Positions 17,120 to 24,358 of a stretch of 35,535 nucleotides of DNA are shown here, piece after piece. Below the pieces are notes generated by a model. That model was not told the DNA's origin. It searched no databases and was given only the letters and a program-made list of their open reading frames with translations. Source of the DNA: Candidatus Nitrotoga sp. M5 (GTDB taxonomy: Bacteria; Pseudomonadota; Gammaproteobacteria; Burkholderiales; Gallionellaceae); contig NZ_CAKMNW010000088.1 of assembly GCF_927904885.1 (NCBI RefSeq), positions 1 to 35,535 on the forward strand, given 5' to 3'. Each line of letters begins with the position of its first letter. Positions within the stretch are counted from its first letter, which is position 1. The translations under genes were made by a program, and so were the position numbers.

Positions 17120-17677
17120 ATGATAATAGGTTACGCCCGAGTCTCTACAGCCGACCAAAATACTGCCTTACAGATCGACGCACTCAACGCAGCCGGTGCT
17201 GAGCGGATATACCAAGAATCACAATCAGGAGTATCTAGAGACCGTCTGGAACTGGCTAAATGCATCGACACATTGAGATCAGGGGATACGCTAATAGTAT
17301 GGCGATTAGACCGACTAGGCCGGAGCCTAAAAGATTTGGTTGCTATCATTGCTGAACTTGAGGGTAAAGGTGTTGGCTTCCGCTCCATTACTGAAGCTAT
17401 CGACACTACAACTGCGGGAGGAAAACTTGTTTTCCATATTTTTGGTTCTCTTGCAGAGTTCGAACGTTCAATGATTCAAGAGAGGACAAAAGCCGGTCTA
17501 GCTGCTGCACGAGCACGAGGTAGGAAAGGAGGACGGCCACGAGCCCTATCGGCAGACCAAGTGAAAAAAGCCAATGCCATGCTCAGTGATCCGACGATTA
17601 CTAAGACTGAAGTGGCCAAACACTTCAAAATCACTAGAGCTACATTAAACGCTGCTCTAGGATACAAACCAACCTAA
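17120..17677 (+). CDS. Plasmid serine resolvase (Tn3-type/ParA-type)
   Basis: A 185-residue serine recombinase. It opens MIIGYARVSTADQNTALQID with the nucleophile Ser of ARVST, followed by VWRLDRLGRSLKDL, a GKLVFHIFGSLAEFERSMIQERT segment that fits the long E helix, and RKGGRPRAL. A C-terminal helix-turn-helix (TKTEVAKHFKITRATLNAAL) completes it. Its likely task is to resolve plasmid multimers. It belongs to the backbone, not to Tn402, since it lies outside IRi and the target duplication. Tn402 inserted 65 bp upstream, probably in its res or promoter region, so both its site and its expression may be altered. Confidence 0.93.
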   Translation: MIIGYARVSTADQNTALQIDALNAAGAERIYQESQSGVSRDRLELAKCIDTLRSGDTLIVWRLDRLGRSLKDLVAIIAELEGKGVGFRSITEAIDTTTAGGKLVFHIFGSLAEFERSMIQERTKAGLAAARARGRKGGRPRALSADQVKKANAMLSDPTITKTEVAKHFKITRATLNAALGYKPT

Positions 17678-17960
17678 TTAGAGCAAGTACAAAAGGGTGA
17701 ACCGTAAAGAATAAAGATCGTGGGCGCTGCCCACACCCGCAATCAGCCGTGATTAATCCTCGGGGACTGGAACGATAAAACCATTCCAGCTCCTCGTTAT
17801 AGGCTATAAGCAACTCCGTCTATCCAGTGTAAAGCCTACGGCCCAATCCTTCCCCCGTTCAGACTTCCTCGCTACTCTCGTTCGCTTAGCTGCGGCCTCA
17901 GTCTTGGCACTGGACAGACAAACTCATTGCCAATTCCTATACGACACTTTACGTTTACAG
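17678..17960. other. Non-coding plasmid stretch with small hairpins
   Basis: I see no convincing gene. The stretch holds GTGGGC-GCT-GCCCAC at about 17719-17733 and a CTGGAA/TTCCAG stem at about 17767-17793. The region separates the resolvase from csrA and may hold the csrA promoter. Confidence 0.5.
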
Positions 17961-17974
17961 TTTCGCTAGCGAAA
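17961..17974. promoter_or_regulatory. Palindrome TTTCGCTAGCGAAA, copy 2, upstream of csrA
   Basis: A perfect 14-bp palindrome 60 bp before the csrA start codon, sharing its core with copies at 8690 and 19571. The position suits an operator. Confidence 0.6.
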
Positions 17975-18034
17975 TTCGCTAAATATCATATGTTGGTTAG
18001 ACTGAAAACTTACATCACAAAAGGAGAAACATGG

Positions 18035-18268
18035 ATGTTGATCTTAACTAGAAGTATAGGCGAGACATTGATGATCGGTGATGACGTTACCGTCACAGTG
18101 CTTGGCGCTAAAGGTAACCAGATTCGACTCGGGATAGATGCCCCTAAAACAGTTGATATTTACCGTGAAGAAATTTACCGCCGTATACAAACAGAATATT
18201 TTACCCTTAGCGACGAAGATCGAACTTGGTTAAACCAAAAACCCGTTGGCAGAGAGATTTTAGATTAG
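18035..18268 (+). CDS. csrA: Plasmid-encoded CsrA/RsmA-family RNA-binding regulator
   Basis: A 77-residue CsrA homologue: [20 protein letters not shown], then [16 protein letters not shown] and [10 protein letters not shown]. Residues that bind RNA in E. coli CsrA (Leu4, Arg6, Arg44) are conserved. The tail is some 16 residues longer than in E. coli. CsrA binds GGA in mRNA leaders and changes translation and stability. The start is ATG 18035, eight bases after AAGGAG; a longer frame from 17927 lacks support. It lies in the plasmid backbone, so it may act on host mRNAs, as described for the plasmid-borne RsmQ of a Pseudomonas plasmid. The TTTCGCTAGCGAAA palindrome upstream suggests transcription control by a plasmid factor. 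Confidence 0.93.
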   Translation: MLILTRSIGETLMIGDDVTVTVLGAKGNQIRLGIDAPKTVDIYREEIYRRIQTEYFTLSDEDRTWLNQKPVGREILD

Positions 18269-18288
18269 TTCTGCTATTGGTAAAATAG

Positions 18289-19143
18289 TTACTCGAAGTC
18301 TCTCACCCATAAAGCCGCAATGCTAACGCCAGGGTTGTTGTAGGGAACACTAATTCCATAGCCGCCTTCTTTGTAAGCGATAGTTTTGACATATGGTTGT
18401 GAATCGTAGGTTGGGGTGAACAGATCACTCGTTTGATATGCAGAAACAATGGAAATGTCAGTGAAGACACTTGTAACCACTACTGGCGCAGAAGAAAAAC
18501 GACAGGCAGGGCTGGATCCGGTTGTTCCTGGAAATACCTTAGGATCTCTGCTGTCGCAGTAAGCAATCGACATAGCCTCATTCACGCTCGGTAATCGCCA
18601 GCCACTGGGAGCATCGCTAGAGTTGTTGGTAGCACTCTGTCTTTTTACCTCACCATCGCAACGATTCTGCGTATTATTCCAATCTTGCCCATTGCTACAT
18701 CTGTGCCATTCAAGGCCTGTAGCGTGGTCACGTACATACTGATTTGAAACTCCCGTAATTTCATACCGAGGGAAGAAGCTAACCTTATTCGATGCAGGGC
18801 TCTCACCGCCATCGTTTACAGCAGTAGCAACTATGAAATACTCCTCAAATAGGTTGTCGACTATCTTCGTAAATGGACTGGTAGCATCAATATGCATGGA
18901 GGTGTCAGTCATGGCGGCCCAATTATCTGGCGTTAGTTCTGGATCTGAGGCTGAGTAGAGGTTGTAACTTGTCGCCGTTTGGACGCTGCTCCAAGTAACC
19001 TGAAAACCATTTACGCTAGAGGTTACCTCAATAAGAGGGCTATCTACGGGGGCGCTTACACCGCCACCGCCACCGCCACCGCCACAAGCAGTTAATATGA
19101 ATACCAGGGGAATAGAAATGAGTAGTTTTGTTTTGAGTGACAT
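18289..19143 (-). CDS. Lipoprotein with FnIII-like and DUF1566 domains
   Basis: A 284-residue predicted lipoprotein. A signal peptide with lipobox LTAC at residues 17-20 is followed by eight glycines, a flexible linker. Residues of about 35-120 look like a fibronectin type III domain (FQVTWSSVQTATSYNLYSA). The C-terminal part has the DUF1566 pattern: a tryptophan in TGLEWHRC, GWRLPSVNEAMSI in the middle and ALWVRDFE at the end. Four to six cysteines there may form disulfides. It is probably anchored in the outer membrane. Function unknown. It is convergent with csrA, with 20 bp between the stops. Confidence 0.8.
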   Translation of the reverse strand: MSLKTKLLISIPLVFILTACGGGGGGGGVSAPVDSPLIEVTSSVNGFQVTWSSVQTATSYNLYSASDPELTPDNWAAMTDTSMHIDATSPFTKIVDNLFEEYFIVATAVNDGGESPASNKVSFFPRYEITGVSNQYVRDHATGLEWHRCSNGQDWNNTQNRCDGEVKRQSATNNSSDAPSGWRLPSVNEAMSIAYCDSRDPKVFPGTTGSSPACRFSSAPVVVTSVFTDISIVSAYQTSDLFTPTYDSQPYVKTIAYKEGGYGISVPYNNPGVSIAALWVRDFE

Positions 19144-19290
19144 ATACCAATCCTTTGCTTGTTAAGATTCCTAATCTGCAAAGTAACAAGCAGAGGTCGT
19201 CCAATATATTACATTTACCGCGGTTCTGTGTATAACCGCTAATGTGACGCTAGAGCCATCTACACTGAGCTTGTTCGGTGACGCATGCTG

Positions 19291-19602
19291 TCAAAGCAGA
19301 TCATCGAGATCGATCTCTATTATTGAGTTGTTCTGCCGCTCCATTACACGAGCAGCGAGTTCCAAATCCTCCTCTCGCTCCGAGTCAAATATATCCAGGA
19401 CACTGTCCTTTGCTGGAAAGGCAACAATATTTGCAGAGTCAGGAAGTTTAGCCTTTTCATCATCTTCGGTTATAACAAAAAAGCCTTGCCCCTCTAATTT
19501 TTTACCCTCTTCCACTAACTCAGCAAACGCTCGCTCTTCTCGGGTCTGAAATTTAATGATTGTCATAGTGATTTCGCTAGCGAAATTGCTTCCATTAATC
19601 AT
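19291..19602 (-). CDS. Small acidic hypothetical protein
   Basis: I do not recognise this 103-residue protein. It is strongly acidic with an EIDLDDLL C-terminus, no membrane segment and no cysteines. Two starts are possible. ATG 19602 overlaps the stop of the upstream gene (ATGA) and has AGGAG before it. ATG 19563 or so would give MTIIKFQTREERAFAEL and place the TTTCGCTAGCGAAA palindrome just upstream as an operator. The former is preferred for its ribosome site. It follows the lipoprotein gene at 19599-20279 on the same strand. Confidence 0.6.
   Translation of the reverse strand: MINGSNFASEITMTIIKFQTREERAFAELVEEGKKLEGQGFFVITEDDEKAKLPDSANIVAFPAKDSVLDIFDSEREEDLELAARVMERQNNSIIEIDLDDLL
19571..19586. 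promoter_or_regulatory. Palindrome ATTTCGCTAGCGAAAT, copy 3
   Basis: A perfect 16-bp palindrome located between the two possible start codons of the acidic protein gene. It shares the 14-bp core with the copies at 8690 and 17961. Confidence 0.6.
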
Positions 19603-20279
19603 TCTCTCCTGTTATTTTTTATTTCATGATAACGGGCAATAGCCTCTTCCGAAGAATCATAAACCTCTACAACTGCATTTGAATATCTTGAACCAGCACG
19701 ATCTCTTAAGTTTTTACCACTCTTCAACTCAAGAACCTGCTCTTCGGTTAGAATTGGAAACCCCTCTTCAATTTCTAAATAGCTATCAGGACGGCATAAC
19801 AGACGAGATTTCGTTAATAAAAACGTTATGGTTCTTCCTGTTGTTAAATAAGATATAACCCTAAAGCCTGTATAGAACTTATCCTTCGGCCTATTACCGA
19901 TAAGGTCAAAACCTATTCTATCCGTTTCGCCACACCGATTTGAGTATGGCTTGAAATTTTCCAATTGAGGCGTAAGAAAAAATGGACCTTGGGTAATTGA
20001 TTTATAAATTTTCCCATATATGCTGTCAGCCGTTGATCCAGAGACCAGTTTCTCTCCTATCGACAGGCTTGCTTCTATTCTTTCTTCGGCTATACCGTTT
20101 TTACGTGCACGTAACTCCGCGAGTTCTAAAGCTTTATAACGCTCATCACAATCATATGGCATAATTTTAAAAACCAAACACTCTTGATATTTTCTAGATG
20201 TTTCTTCTATATCATTTAATCGGCTAGCATCACACCCTGAAATAATAAATATTGTTACCATGAAGATGATTTTTTTCAT
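19599..20279 (-). CDS. Hypothetical lipoprotein
   Basis: A 226-residue protein opening MKKIIFMVTIFIISGCDAS, a lipoprotein signal with lipobox ISGC. The mature part is mixed and shows three further cysteines (ECL, YDCDERY, RCGETD) and a basic segment. It resembles no family I can name. It has low GC and lies in the plasmid backbone. Its stop overlaps the start of the acidic protein gene, so the two form one transcription unit. Possible roles such as surface exclusion are not supported by any visible motif. Confidence 0.7.
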   Translation of the reverse strand: MKKIIFMVTIFIISGCDASRLNDIEETSRKYQECLVFKIMPYDCDERYKALELAELRARKNGIAEERIEASLSIGEKLVSGSTADSIYGKIYKSITQGPFFLTPQLENFKPYSNRCGETDRIGFDLIGNRPKDKFYTGFRVISYLTTGRTITFLLTKSRLLCRPDSYLEIEEGFPILTEEQVLELKSGKNLRDRAGSRYSNAVVEVYDSSEEAIARYHEIKNNRRE

Positions 20280-20357
20280 TTTTAAATACTTCTATAAAGG
20301 AGATTTAAATACTTATCCGAACGTATAACTGCTTAGGTCGATTAATCTAATGGTTAT

Positions 20358-21146
20358 TTAAAAATCACCCATACTCCTGAAAGTAAATAACCCCATTGTA
20401 TCTTCTGGTGAGAGTTTTTCTTTCCTTCCATCATCCAATATCCAATATCCGATATCTTTGTCTTTCATAAGCCTTAAAAACAAAGCTTGTAAACTTACAG
20501 CTGATTCTAAGGATGTACAAAAATAGTACACATTAGAGTACTTATGATTTTCAATATTATTTAAATGGCCTTTAATTATTTGGATATAGCGTTGAGGTGT
20601 TTTCCTGCTCCTTTCGACCTCAATGGCAACAGGAAGAACACCCTTTTCATTAAAAAATTCACTAATGACACCATCAGGATAAACTGCCCACCTTTCCGGA
20701 TGATTTTTCTTTTTATTGTGAGCGGGTAATAGTCGCGTAGGCGTCCAACCACAAAATTCAGGATTACTATGAAGATATTGCCTACATCTTTGCACATCCA
20801 ATGTATGAGCAATTGTAACTGAAGACACACTTCCTGTGCGGTGGTACCTAAGATTAACTGTAGCAATTTCATCTGGAGTTAAGCCTTCTAAAACACCACT
20901 AGATGTAATTCCCCACAATGGTAATGCTCGGCCACCAATGAATTTTACTTCGTCTTTAATTAACAACCCTCGCTCGGCCATTCGATTAAGTACATTACGA
21001 GCAGCACGGTCTCCTACCCCCATCTCGACAGCTAAAATCGTAGTAGAACTGTAAATTTCACTTCTAAGAAATGTTAATACAGCTATTTCTTTTTCGTTAG
21101 CCCTAGCTCTACGGATAGCTGGATCAGCTATTAAATATTCATTCAT
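20358..21146 (-). CDS. MobC/Replic_Relax-like winged-helix mobilization protein
   Basis: A 262-residue protein. Residues 18-80 look like a winged helix-turn-helix (AVLTFLRSEIYSSTTILAVEMGVGDRAARNVLNRMAERGLL, shown here in parts: VEMGVGDRAARNVLNRMAE and GGRALPLWGIT). Later comes SVTIAHTLDVQRCRQYL, then WAVYPDGVISEF and a VAIEVERSRKTPQRY stretch with the E-x-E/R pattern seen in the Replic_Relax and MobC families. Those proteins act as relaxase accessory factors or in replication control. Its start faces the hairpin-rich region with a candidate oriT at 21150-22110, a usual place for mob genes. No relaxase gene is present in the window. Confidence 0.6.
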   Translation of the reverse strand: MNEYLIADPAIRRARANEKEIAVLTFLRSEIYSSTTILAVEMGVGDRAARNVLNRMAERGLLIKDEVKFIGGRALPLWGITSSGVLEGLTPDEIATVNLRYHRTGSVSSVTIAHTLDVQRCRQYLHSNPEFCGWTPTRLLPAHNKKKNHPERWAVYPDGVISEFFNEKGVLPVAIEVERSRKTPQRYIQIIKGHLNNIENHKYSNVYYFCTSLESAVSLQALFLRLMKDKDIGYWILDDGRKEKLSPEDTMGLFTFRSMGDF

Positions 21147-21557
21147 TATTTAGAAGCCTTAAATGAGTTATTTATAGCACCAACTTTATACCTGTATGAC
21201 TGGGGGGAGCCGCTCATCAAAAATCGGCCCCAGCCGATTTAGTGCACCCCAGTGCACGGTTGGTGAGTGGGGGGCAAGCCCCGCGCGTCGGACAGCGGCC
21301 GACAACCCGCATTGAGGGGCGACGTTCAGGAGCGCACGGAATGAAGGATTACCGGTAAGGGTTCCCTGGCTAATTGCAAAATTAGACGAGGGCCGGTAAG
21401 TCGTAGTGGAGGGCCAAAGTTGCCATGTTGCAAGCGGACGCGGCACATGAAAACTGAAGCCCGCAAAGCGGGTTGTCGGGCGTAGCCAGACGCGCCCCAG
21501 AAAACGTAATGCAGCGTTCAGCGGAATGAAGTGCGCAGCCCATGTAATGGGCGAAGA

Positions 21558-21594
21558 GGTTATTTGGTGTGGCGTCCAGCCACTCCAAATAACC
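21558..21594. repeat. Strong 16-bp stem hairpin
   Basis: GGTTATTTGGTGTGGC pairs with GCCACTCCAAATAACC, one mismatch, loop GTCCA. It is a good candidate for a single-strand origin, an oriT recognition hairpin or an RNA element. Confidence 0.75.
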
Positions 21595-21719
21595 AGTCTT
21601 TTGACTTTGATTTTTGCCCTATTTAGCCGCATTTTGGTTCTTATCTCTCGTTCCGCATAGAGTAACGAAGATAAAGATACAAAGTGAAGTACGTAAAATC
21701 AAGGTTTTTTCCGATCGGA

Positions 21720-21788
21720 AAATCTGTCAAGGGGTTGGTGCGGCCCGCAGGCGCTATCGCGCCGAGGACTCGGCCCCTTGACAGATTT
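21720..21788. repeat. Separated 15-bp inverted repeat
   Basis: Arms AAATCTGTCAAGGGG (21720-21734) and CCCCTTGACAGATTT (21774-21788) are perfect. The 39-bp centre holds a second GGCGC/GCGCC hairpin. Part of the candidate origin region. Confidence 0.75.
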
Positions 21789-22074
21789 GGAGACCGGATA
21801 GCCTCGATCTGAGGGGCATGAGCAAGCGAAGCGCCGCCATGCTCCCGAGGGTCAAACACGGTTGTTTGTGGGGAAGTCCAGAAGGGGCAAAGCCCCGTTT
21901 GGAACAACTGAAGCGAAGCGTAAGGCGTTAGTAATAAATAAAAGTTCTCGCCTTTGGCGAGGCATTATTGATTGCGAAGCAATCCTTATATTGATTTATA
22001 TTTTTGTTTGATTAAGAGAAGACACTTAATGAAGTTATTAACAGACACTTAAATTCCTTCTACTAATAAGCAAG

Positions 22075-22109
22075 TATGCCGGTGGCGTTGATCCAACGCC
22101 ACCGGCATA
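22075..22109. repeat. Perfect 16-bp inverted repeat with 3-base loop
   Basis: TATGCCGGTGGCGTTG, loop ATC, then the exact reverse complement. There is no T-run next to it, so it is not a standard terminator. It sits just before the repA terminator. Confidence 0.8.
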
Positions 22110-22117
22110 TATCGAGC

Positions 22118-22145
22118 AAAAAAAAGAGCCTTCCGGCTCCTTTTT
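22118..22145. terminator. Bidirectional terminator downstream of repA
   Basis: GAGCC/GGCTC stem with loop TTCC, eight A before and five T after. In the minus direction the long T-run follows the stem, so it would end repA transcripts 50 bp after the stop codon. Confidence 0.85.
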
Positions 22146-22192
22146 AACGCTTTACTCATGATTTCACCTGCCAAGCGACCACGCCACCACCC

Positions 22193-23011
22193 TCAACCCA
22201 AACGAGGCCCCAGAAGCCGTTTTTCAGCCTCCTCGTACGCCTTATCCCTACTCCACTCAGGATGCCTCTGTTTAATATCTAAGGCCGTTAACATTAGCTG
22301 CTTTCGATACTCCGTATTGTCTGGAGGCGCCCCACCATAAAAGGACTTTTTCTTATAGGGATGCTTTACCACCCCGCCGCCTAAAGCACCCAAGAAAAGA
22401 GAAAACTTAGCCTTCTTTGTCCGTGCAACAGGCTCACTTTTATTTTCCTGCTCTTGGGCTCTTTCTCTCATTTTTTTCTTCAGGCGCTTATTCGCCTTCT
22501 CTCTCTCAACACGAAGTTTTCCCAGAAGATCGAGCGCCCCAAATAGTTCTTTAGAAATAGCCTTCACCGACGCCAAACCCTTATAGGTACCATCTGGCTG
22601 AGCTTGGCACCGCCGAGCCACGGTAATGATTCCCGCACCCTTAAGATCCTTTAACGCCCTTTCTACACGCTTCAAAGTCATTCCAGTATCTTCAGCTATG
22701 TAGTCTACCGTATAACTCATAAAGCCCGTTTCAGTTGGGATACCCACTCGCAAACTGACCAAATCCATCCGCTTTAACAACGCCGCAATAAGGCGAATGC
22801 ACGCCTCACGACGCTCACTACGCTGCATTCGGGCGCTACCATTCGCAAGATTAAGAGAGGGTATTAATTTAGTAGGGTGATTGTAATAGTCTTTCACCCG
22901 CTCCATCGCGAGCGTGATTATAGGAGGTAAGCCGCCCTTCCCTTTATTGGCGGGCCTCGCAAGAATAAAGGCTGGCTTCAACGGATTATGTCCGCAGAAA
23001 TTACCGCCCAT
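22193..23011 (-). CDS. repA: RepA-like plasmid replication initiator
   Basis: A 272-residue basic protein. I chose ATG 23011 (MGGNFCGHNPLKPAFIL); an in-frame TTG at 23062 would add 17 residues. The central part (NHPTKLIPSLNLANGSARMQ, LIAALLKRMDLVSLRVG, EDTGMTLKRVERALKDLKGAGIITV) fits winged-helix DNA binding as in plasmid Rep proteins I recall from pseudomonad and related plasmids. The C-terminal third is highly charged (KANKRLKKKMRERAQEQENK) and ends with HPEWSRDKAYEEAEKRLLG. It is followed by a terminator and preceded by a probable antisense control RNA. The initiator role rests on resemblance and context. Confidence 0.72.
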   Translation of the reverse strand: MGGNFCGHNPLKPAFILARPANKGKGGLPPIITLAMERVKDYYNHPTKLIPSLNLANGSARMQRSERREACIRLIAALLKRMDLVSLRVGIPTETGFMSYTVDYIAEDTGMTLKRVERALKDLKGAGIITVARRCQAQPDGTYKGLASVKAISKELFGALDLLGKLRVEREKANKRLKKKMRERAQEQENKSEPVARTKKAKFSLFLGALGGGVVKHPYKKKSFYGGAPPDNTEYRKQLMLTALDIKQRHPEWSRDKAYEEAEKRLLGPRLG

Positions 23012-23125
23012 ATTGATTCTTGGTGTATACGAATGTGACGCCAAAAATGCCCCCTGATTCAAATATCAGGGAAGCCCCCCTCATCAAAACACCCCTCATT
23101 GATGCTCAAAAGTAGGCATAACGAG

Positions 23126-23154
23126 TTGCGGCCTGATGGGTTCTTGCGTATATT
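23126..23154 (+). promoter_or_regulatory. Promoter of the candidate antisense RNA
   Basis: TTGCGG (23126-23131), 17 bases, then TATATT (23149-23154). It points away from repA and toward the RNA structure at 23161-23263. Confidence 0.6.
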
Positions 23155-23160
23155 ATGGAT

Positions 23161-23263
23161 ACGCAAGGGCTTCCCAAGCCTGAGTATTGAATGTTGTTCT
23201 GAGCGCCAACTCCTCAACATTCAACTAATTTAAGACCCAGCCTTGTGCTGGGTTTTTCTTTTT
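23161..23263 (+). ncRNA. Candidate antisense copy-number RNA opposite the repA leader
   Basis: About 100 nt on the strand opposite repA and with no reading frame. It has a promoter upstream, a small stem GGCTT-CCC-AAGCC at 23169-23181, a main hairpin with a perfect 10-bp stem (TTGAATGTTG 23187-23196, CAACATTCAA 23215-23224) and an 18-base loop, and a rho-independent terminator. The arrangement is that of a countertranscribed RNA that limits plasmid initiator synthesis. The repA promoter would have to lie beyond 23263 for pairing to occur. Confidence 0.6.
23234..23263 (+). terminator. Terminator of the antisense RNA
   Basis: ACCCAGC / GCTGGGT stem with loop CTTGT, then TTTTCTTTTTT. The T-run exists only in the plus direction. 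Confidence 0.88.
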
Positions 23264-23505
23264 TAGCTGTCGTTAAATTCTACTGTCACACTCCTGAAGC
23301 CAATTTCCTTGGCGTCTGATAACGCACCATTCAACCGCTTATAAATCTTGTCGTTCTCTGTTCTAGCTTTCGAGATTCGCTCCTGGTTACCATTGGCTTT
23401 TTCAAACACCAACATCCATCGCTCACTTTCCATAGGAGCAGGAACGATTGTCGCAGTGCGCAACAACCCTTCTTGAAACATCTGCCGTAGCATTCGAATT
23501 TCCAC
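23263..23505 (-). CDS. Small plasmid protein upstream of repA (80 aa)
   Basis: Starts at GTG 23505 (MEIRMLRQMFQEG), with AGGGG six bases before it. I cannot name the family. It shows a compact pattern LLRTATIVPAPMESERWMLVF followed by a helical, charged part and a beta-like end GFRSVTVEF. The VPAPM-x4-W motif recurs in the 50-residue frame at 30184 (VPGPM-x3-W). Its position on the same strand, 252 bp before repA, suggests a role in replication control or co-transcription. No membrane segment. Confidence 0.65.
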   Translation of the reverse strand: MEIRMLRQMFQEGLLRTATIVPAPMESERWMLVFEKANGNQERISKARTENDKIYKRLNGALSDAKEIGFRSVTVEFNDS

Positions 23506-23619
23506 TCGCTACCCCTATCGATAACTATAACTTTAACCAATTACAACTTCACAAAAGTATACTATTCTGCTCATGTTTAGCAATACCCATGTTTTATAGG
23601 TTGATTTTGCGCTTGTTTT

Positions 23620-23728
23620 GGTACCAAATTAGCACTATATTGATACCTAATAAAAAGTACCAATAAGACACCATATTGGTACCAAAGTGATATCTAACCG
23701 GCACCAAAATGGCATAGGAACGGCACCA
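23620..23728. promoter_or_regulatory. parS: Phased 11-bp repeat array before parF (candidate centromere/operator)
   Basis: Units of 11 bp run up to the parF start codon: GGTACCAAATT, AGCACTATATT, GATACCTAATA, a 3-bp gap, AGTACCAATAA, GACACCATATT, GGTACCAAAGT, GATATCTAACC, GGCACCAAAAT, GGCATAGGAAC, GGCACCAAT. Cores fall at 23623, 23634, 23645, then 23659 to 23725 in steps of 11. One unit per helical turn fits cooperative binding of a ribbon-helix-helix protein such as the ParG-like product downstream. Confidence 0.8.
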
Positions 23729-24358
23729 ATGATCGTACTTATAGGAAGTCAAAAAGGTGGGTGTGGAAAATCCACAACAGCCATTAATATCTGTGCTGAA
23801 CTAGCAAAAAAAGGGCACGATGTTGTTCTAGTTGACGCTGATCGCCAATGCACAGCAGCTAACTGGGCGCTAGATCGCACCGCAAATGAAAGTCTCCCGA
23901 AAGTTCATTGCGTCCAGAAATATGAAAACATCCGCGACACTCTTCTCGATCTTGATAAGCGATACGGCTATGTTGTTGTCGATGCCGCTGGCCGTGATAG
24001 TCGTGAACTACGAACGGGAATGACAGCCGCACATTGCTTGATTGTCCCATTCCGCCCCTCTCAGCCTGACTTGGATACGCTACCCAACCTCCAAGAAATT
24101 ATCACCCAGGCTAAAGACCTCAATCCAAGCCTAGCGGTATACGGCCTAATCACAATGGCACCAACAAACCCAGTCGTCCAAGAAGCTGAGGAAGCCCGCG
24201 CATACCTTTTAGACTACCCAGAAATCAAACTCCTCAACACCATCATTCGCGACCGCAAGATATACCGCGATGCAATGAGCGAAGGTATGGGCGTCGTTGA
24301 GTTGAACAACCCGAAAGCCACTGAAGAAATTCAGATGCTGATGCAGGAGGTGTTCTAA
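23729..24358 (+). CDS. parF: ParF/ParA-type partition ATPase
   Basis: A 209-residue type Ib partition ATPase. The deviant Walker A motif QKGGCGKSTT lies at residues 8-17, followed by VVLVDADRQCTAANW (A') and YVVVDAAGRDSREL (Walker B region). Such proteins form dynamic assemblies on the nucleoid that move plasmid copies apart. The start ATG 23729 gives the usual MIVLIGSQKGG; AGGAA lies eight bases before it. The partner gene overlaps its stop (TAATG). The upstream 11-bp repeats are the likely centromere and operator. Confidence 0.93.
   Translation: MIVLIGSQKGGCGKSTTAINICAELAKKGHDVVLVDADRQCTAANWALDRTANESLPKVHCVQKYENIRDTLLDLDKRYGYVVVDAAGRDSRELRTGMTAAHCLIVPFRPSQPDLDTLPNLQEIITQAKDLNPSLAVYGLITMAPTNPVVQEAEEARAYLLDYPEIKLLNTIIRDRKIYRDAMSEGMGVVELNNPKATEEIQMLMQEVF

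Larger units (their letters stand above)
21147..22074. other. Hairpin-rich non-coding region, candidate oriT/oriV
   Basis: Nearly 1 kb with no convincing gene. It contains a chain of inverted repeats: GTCGG/CCGAC near 21278-21302, CTAATT-GCAA-AATTAG at 21370-21385, CCCGC-AAA-GCGGG near 21460, GCCCAT-GTA-ATGGGC near 21538-21552, a large hairpin at 21558-21594 and paired arms at 21720-21788. CCGGTAAGT at 21393-21401 follows the second hairpin; hairpin plus CCGGTAA resembles the nick region of IncQ-type oriT, but the next bases do not match. The region lies between the MobC-like gene and repA. Confidence 0.5.

Noticed and set aside
21186..21907. Two minus-strand frames of 148 and 88 residues in the hairpin region
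   Set aside because: They cross strong inverted repeats, have odd composition, no ribosome site and no recognisable domain.
23620..23728. CRISPR array
   Set aside because: The repeats are only 11 bp, contiguous and without spacers, and no cas gene is present.
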